Origin: Kaistella soli
GTDB lineage: Bacteria > Bacteroidota > Bacteroidia > Flavobacteriales > Weeksellaceae
DNA: 64,000 nt
Assembly: GCF_019038595.1 (NCBI RefSeq)
Contig: NZ_JAHOPF010000001.1
Coordinates: 434,001 to 498,000 of the forward strand
Direction of reading: 5' to 3'
The notes under the pieces are model-generated. The model saw nothing but the letters and a program-made list of their open reading frames with translations. It made no database searches and was not told where the DNA came from. A program made the translations under genes and the position numbers. Of this stretch, positions 60,320 to 64,000 are shown in pieces (positions within the stretch are counted from its first letter, which is position 1; each line of letters begins with the position of its first letter).

Positions 60320-61534
60320 ATGAAAAGTAAATATTTCAATACCATATTTCTGGTTTTCTGTATTCAGATTTTTTCCCAGACGCCGGTTTCATTAGAGACC
60401 GCGTACGAAAAAGCACTGGTGAACAATCTAAATCTGAAGTCCGGACAACTGAAAACAGAGTATCAGGACAGGATTAAAAAATCTGCTGTTGCGATCGACC
60501 CGCTGAGTATTACCGGGGAAATCGGCCAGATGAATTCCGCGTATGCGGACAACGCCGTTTCCGTACATCAGACACTGAGGTTGCCTAAGTTCTACAAAAC
60601 CCAGAAACAGGTTTTAATAGAAGAGTGGAAAAATACGATGCTGGCCGCTGATGTTCAGAAAATGTACTTGAAAAGGGACCTCGCATTGGTTTATAATACC
60701 CTGAATTATCTGGATGAAAAGCAGAAACTTCTGGAGAAAACCGACAGCATTTATTCCGGATATCACAGGAGGGCAGAACTTCGTTTACGCGCCGGTGAAA
60801 GCAATATCCTGGAGAAAACAACAGCAGAGAATTACAGAAGTCAGGCTGAAATTCAACTGCAGAGCTTAAAACAAGACCGTCAGTTATCGTTGCTTCAGTT
60901 TAATTATCTCATTAATGATGCTGATTCCTATTCCAATGAAAAAGGCGGTTTCTACGATATGGAAATCTCAGATTACGGAATTTACGTAGGAAATCCAGCC
61001 GTTCTTAAACAGTTTGAACAGCAGAAAAACATTGAAAATGCAAAACTGAATGCAGAAAAAACGAAGCTTTTACCAAGTTTTAATTTTGGCGTAACCTCCG
61101 CAACACAGTATGGGTTTGGGGCAGATGAGAGATTCTACGGCCACGGAAAACGTTTTCAAAGCGGAATGATCGGTGTTGGTCTGCCTGTATTTAATACTGC
61201 GCAGAAATCATTGATTGAAGGTCAGAAAATCAATCAGCAGATAGCAGAAAACAATTATCAGATTGCCGTTAAAAATCTGAAAAATCAGTATGCGATTACC
61301 TTTGGCGAATATCAGAAAATGAAGTCAGAACTTGATTATTACAGAAGCAATGGCCTGAAAAACGCGGAAACCATTATGTTTACGGCAAATCTGCTTTTAA
61401 AGGAAGGCGAAATAGATTACCTCGAATACACCATGCTCGTCAATCAAAGCCTCGGAATTCAGAACCGATACATTGACACCCAAAAGCTGATTAACGAAAA
61501 ACTAATTGAACTGAACGCTTTAAAAGGCGAATAA
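60320..61534 (+). CDS. TolC-family outer-membrane efflux protein
   Basis: 404 residues from ATG 60320 (MKSKYFNTIFLVFCIQIFSQ, signal peptide); ATG 60302 is possible and would overlap the pump gene by eight bases. Two repeated helical hairpins as in TolC/CusC: LETAYEKALVNNLNLKSGQLKTEYQDR and LKQFEQQKNIENAKLNAEKTKLLPSFNFGVTS. Forms the outer-membrane exit of the metal pump. Gene order pump - channel - adaptor, all on the plus strand with short gaps. Confidence 0.88.
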   Translation: MKSKYFNTIFLVFCIQIFSQTPVSLETAYEKALVNNLNLKSGQLKTEYQDRIKKSAVAIDPLSITGEIGQMNSAYADNAVSVHQTLRLPKFYKTQKQVLIEEWKNTMLAADVQKMYLKRDLALVYNTLNYLDEKQKLLEKTDSIYSGYHRRAELRLRAGESNILEKTTAENYRSQAEIQLQSLKQDRQLSLLQFNYLINDADSYSNEKGGFYDMEISDYGIYVGNPAVLKQFEQQKNIENAKLNAEKTKLLPSFNFGVTSATQYGFGADERFYGHGKRFQSGMIGVGLPVFNTAQKSLIEGQKINQQIAENNYQIAVKNLKNQYAITFGEYQKMKSELDYYRSNGLKNAETIMFTANLLLKEGEIDYLEYTMLVNQSLGIQNRYIDTQKLINEKLIELNALKGE

Positions 61535-61549
61535 TTTAAACGATTAAAA

Positions 61550-62680
61550 ATGAAAAAACTCATAACAATAATAAGTACTGCCGCGCTCATTTTTTCCTGC
61601 TCAACCAAAGAAGAAACGGAAGTGAAACAGACTTTTGCAGTCACGGGCGACCAGATCACCCTCACCAACCTGCAGCATAAAAACGCAGGTATAGAAACCA
61701 AAATCCTTGATAACAGAAATATTGCCAGCAAGATTATGCTGCCGGGACAGATCAGCGTCCCTCCGGAAGCCATGTCAGGTGTTTCATCTGCATCCGGAGG
61801 TATAGTGAAAATCGCCAGGTTTATGCCCGGAAATTATGTATCGAAAGGTCAGACACTGGCAGTTGTCGAAAATCCGCAGCTGGCAAAACTCCAGCAGGAT
61901 TATCTTCAAGCAAAATCCAGCCTCGGCTATGCGCGGAAAGATTATGAAAGACAGAAATACCTTAACCAGTATCAGGCAAGTTCCAACAAAGTTACCCAGC
62001 GTGCAATGAGTGAGGAACAAAACCAAAGTGCAGCATTGCGCGGAATAGCCTCGCAGCTTCAATCTTATGGAATCAGTCCCGGAAAAGTAAGTGCGGGAAA
62101 TATTCAGAAAAGCACTGCGGTTACAGCACCGATTTCCGGCTATGTATCCAACGTGAATGTTACCGTGGGACAGTATGTTTCGCCTGCCGAAGTGCTTTAT
62201 ACTATTGTCAACAGCAGCCGGACTCATCTGGAACTGAAGGTTTTCGAAAAAGACCTGAATAAAATTTCGGTAGGACAGCGGGTATATGCTTTTACCAACC
62301 AAAATCCTGAGAAAAAGTACGCTGCCACAGTCAAACTCATCGGCAAAGATTTCGCCGCAGACCGCAGTGTCTTGGTGCACTGTGATTTAATTGATAACGA
62401 TCAGTCTTTAATACCCGGAACTTTTATGAATGCTGAAGTTGAGGTGAACGCCGAAGAAGGTTTTGTAGTGCCCGACGATGCTATTGTAACCTGGGAAAAC
62501 AGACAGTACATCTTTGAAGAAGTGAAACCCAAAAGTTTCAGAATGTTTCCTGTCACCATCGGAAATTCAGAAAACGGATATACAGAACTTTCGAACTTCG
62601 ACATGAAAAACGCCGGTAAAAAGTTTGTAATTAAAGGCGCTTACACCCTGTTAATGGCCATTAAAAATGTAGAAGAGTAA
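61550..62680 (+). CDS. RND efflux periplasmic adaptor (CusB/CzcB-like), lipoprotein
   Basis: 376 residues. Lipoprotein signal ends ALIFSCST. Lipoyl/barrel-sandwich halves (SSASGGIVKIARFMPGNYVSKGQTLAVVENPQLAKLQQDYLQAKS and ITAPISGYVSNVNVTVGQYVSPAEVLYTIVNSS-like TAPISGYVS) with a helical hairpin between, then beta-barrel and membrane-proximal domains (ADRSVLVHCDLID...LIPGTFMNAEVEV). It bridges the RND pump and the TolC-like channel. No long His/Met-rich N-terminal metal-binding tail is visible. Confidence 0.92.
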   Translation: MKKLITIISTAALIFSCSTKEETEVKQTFAVTGDQITLTNLQHKNAGIETKILDNRNIASKIMLPGQISVPPEAMSGVSSASGGIVKIARFMPGNYVSKGQTLAVVENPQLAKLQQDYLQAKSSLGYARKDYERQKYLNQYQASSNKVTQRAMSEEQNQSAALRGIASQLQSYGISPGKVSAGNIQKSTAVTAPISGYVSNVNVTVGQYVSPAEVLYTIVNSSRTHLELKVFEKDLNKISVGQRVYAFTNQNPEKKYAATVKLIGKDFAADRSVLVHCDLIDNDQSLIPGTFMNAEVEVNAEEGFVVPDDAIVTWENRQYIFEEVKPKSFRMFPVTIGNSENGYTELSNFDMKNAGKKFVIKGAYTLLMAIKNVEE

Positions 62681-62746
62681 TAAAACTCTTGAGTTTTTAA
62701 ACTGTATAAAAATCAGTAATCCAGTGTTTTATGAATTAAAAATGAT

Positions 62747-62754
62747 TAAATTTG
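62747..62754 (+). promoter_or_regulatory. -7 box of ferritin-like/VIT1 gene
   Basis: TAAATTTG, full TAnnTTTG match, 59 bases before the ATG at 62814. Confidence 0.55.
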
Positions 62755-62813
62755 TATAAAGCGCTGGATTAAAACTGATATACTTGTTATCAACCTCTTA
62801 AAAACAGTAAATA

Positions 62814-63911
62814 ATGAACTTAAAAAACATACAGACAGAAGTTGATGCTTCTTTTCTTTACCGAATTTTAGCTGAAAAAGAAGAAAATAAGAATGTAAAA
62901 GAGGTCTTCCGGCAAATGAGTGAAATTGAAAAATCTCATGCTTTGGCATTCCTGAAAAAGACAGGGCTCACCGAAAACCAGATGCCGAAACCGTCCGGAA
63001 GGGCAAAAACTTTAAAGGTCATCGGTTCATTAATTGGTTACGATTATGTTCTTGGTGTGTTAATGGATACTGAAAAAAGCCTTGCAAATTCGGTGGGAAA
63101 AGCCAGAATAAAAACCGGCACACCGGCGTCTGTTTCCGATACTTCGCATGTGAAAATTTTGGAAACTGTCCTGGAAAACAATCCTGAAGTTGCCGGCAAT
63201 GTGCTTTCAAGATTTGAAAAAAGACACCGTTCGGTGGGAGGAAATGCTTTAAGAGCTGCGGTTTTAGGCGGAAATGACGGTTTGGTTTCCAATTTTTCTC
63301 TCGTGATGGGAATTGCGGGAGCGACTTCCGGACAAAGTGAAGTTTTGCTGACAGGTTTGGCCGGTTTGTTAGCCGGAGCACTTTCCATGGCGCTTGGCGA
63401 ATGGATTTCGGTACAGAGTTCAAAAGAACTTTACGAGAACCAAATGTCTCTGGAAATGGATGAACTGGAAGTGAATCCTGAAGGCGAACTGAAAGAAATC
63501 GCCCTCATCTACCGCGCAAAAGGAATACCGCAACAGCAGGCAGAAAAAATGGCTGATCAGATGATGAGTGATAAATCTTCAGCGCACCAGTTTCTGGTGC
63601 AGGAGGAGTTGGGAATAAACGTTGAAGAATTAAAAGGATCCGCGATGGAAGCAGCTTTAGCATCGTTTTTCCTTTTTGCAGTGGGCGCTATCATTCCGGT
63701 TATTCCGTTTTTCTTTTGGGGCGGAACCAAAGCTATTGTTTTCAGCGCAGGATTCAGCGCAGTCGGTTTATTCCTGATTGGTTCGGCAATCACGCTGTTC
63801 ACCGGAAAAAGCGTCTGGTTCTCGGGAATGAGACAGGTCATTTTCGGTCTTTTGGCGGCGGCAATAACCTTTGCGATCGGAAGACTTATTGGAGTTTCTG
63901 TGATGGGGTAA
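62814..63911 (+). CDS. Ferritin-like/VIT1 fusion membrane protein (MbfA-like)
   Basis: 365 residues. The N-terminal ~130 residues are a rubrerythrin/ferritin-like four-helix domain (FLYRILAEKEENKNVKEVFRQMSEIEKSHALAFLKK, with E-x-x-H metal ligands). The C-terminal ~220 residues are the VIT1/CCC1 iron/manganese transporter fold: LRAAVLGGNDGLVSNFSLVMGIAGATSG, GALSMALGEWISVQSSKELYENQ and three later membrane spans. Proteins with this fusion export or store iron (membrane-bound ferritin A in alpha-proteobacteria exports iron). It follows the metal-efflux operon but has its own promoter. Confidence 0.9.
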   Translation: MNLKNIQTEVDASFLYRILAEKEENKNVKEVFRQMSEIEKSHALAFLKKTGLTENQMPKPSGRAKTLKVIGSLIGYDYVLGVLMDTEKSLANSVGKARIKTGTPASVSDTSHVKILETVLENNPEVAGNVLSRFEKRHRSVGGNALRAAVLGGNDGLVSNFSLVMGIAGATSGQSEVLLTGLAGLLAGALSMALGEWISVQSSKELYENQMSLEMDELEVNPEGELKEIALIYRAKGIPQQQAEKMADQMMSDKSSAHQFLVQEELGINVEELKGSAMEAALASFFLFAVGAIIPVIPFFFWGGTKAIVFSAGFSAVGLFLIGSAITLFTGKSVWFSGMRQVIFGLLAAAITFAIGRLIGVSVMG

Positions 63912-63954
63912 TTTAAAATTCTGAAAAAAATTCTGTTTTTTTGAAAAACATTTC

Positions 63955-63962
63955 TATATTTG
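63955..63962 (+). promoter_or_regulatory. -7 box of putative trp operon
   Basis: TATATTTG, full TAnnTTTG match, five bases before the ATG at 63968. A TTCTG at 63931-63935 gives a 19-base spacer but is not a perfect -33 element. Confidence 0.6.
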
Positions 63963-63967
63963 TCCCA

Positions 63968-64000
63968 ATGAAAACGATCAACAATACAAACTGGTGGTGG
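63968..64000 (+). CDS. Putative tryptophan-rich leader peptide, truncated by window edge
   Basis: The frame reads M-K-T-I-N-N-T-N-W-W-W and runs off the window. Three consecutive Trp codons within the first 11, right after a promoter, are the hallmark of an attenuation leader peptide that measures Trp-tRNA supply ahead of trp biosynthesis genes (compare the WW of E. coli trpL). The trp genes would lie to the right, outside the window. An ordinary gene that happens to start this way is the alternative. Confidence 0.6.
   Translation, partial: MKTINNTNWWW

Overview
The window is a piece of a low-GC chromosome from the phylum Bacteroidetes, most likely a Chryseobacterium-like member of the Flavobacteriia. 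The evidence is consistent across the window. Promoters follow the TAnnTTTG (-7) pattern and Shine-Dalgarno sequences are scarce. There is a SusC/SusD pair, a protein with a type IX secretion (T9SS) C-terminal sorting domain, a zeaxanthin-type carotenoid cluster, and an SDR-type threonine dehydrogenase typical of flavobacteria. I see no tRNA, rRNA, CRISPR array, insertion sequence or prophage. It reads as ordinary chromosome with several accessory metabolic islands.

Layout. 1-11.6 kb: truncated M16 peptidase, two cold-shock proteins behind a long leader, UvrD/PcrA helicase, an overlapping DUF3037/HipA-like kinase pair, RlmH, a YihY membrane protein, NhaA, the SpoT/Rel (p)ppGpp enzyme and a small stress-type protein. 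11.7-22.1 kb: PBP4-type carboxypeptidase, orphan sensor kinase, secreted M1 aminopeptidase, glutaminyl cyclase, deoxynucleoside kinase, ArsC-like protein, TIGR01777 epimerase, DUF493 and DUF4197 proteins. 22.2-31.2 kb: a polysaccharide utilization locus with SusC, SusD, a GH144-type endo-beta-1,2-glucanase, an alpha/beta hydrolase and a GH3 beta-glucosidase. This set is best explained as import and breakdown of beta-1,2-glucan (sophoro-oligosaccharides). 31.2-37.3 kb: lone FMN glutamate-synthase-like protein, ClC transporter, the rpsF-rpsR-rplI ribosomal operon and a T9SS cargo protein. 37.4-41.7 kb: degenerate deacetylase, threonine dehydrogenase, gamma-glutamyltransferase and a Crp/Fnr regulator.

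41.9-50 kb is a light-protection island. A leftward operon, crtI-crtB-(unknown)-crtZ-lycopene cyclase-SRPBCC-SDR, predicts zeaxanthin synthesis. It diverges from a rightward MarR regulator-photolyase pair. 50-56 kb: lipid kinase, DUF3298-like lipoprotein, gyrB, lysS and a small lipoprotein. 56.1-62.7 kb: a heavy-metal RND efflux operon (CusA/CzcA, TolC-like, CusB/CzcB-like) preceded by two small proteins that I infer are part of it. 62.8-63.9 kb: a ferritin-like/VIT1 fusion for iron or manganese. The right edge stops inside a short reading frame with three consecutive Trp codons just after a promoter, which looks like the leader peptide of a trp operon.

For a second look I would pick these: two related GC-rich hairpin elements in intergenic DNA; a TTAACAT direct/inverted repeat upstream of susC; the HipA-like/DUF3037 overlap; unknown genes embedded in the carotenoid and metal-efflux operons; several apparently leaderless genes; and the tryptophan leader.
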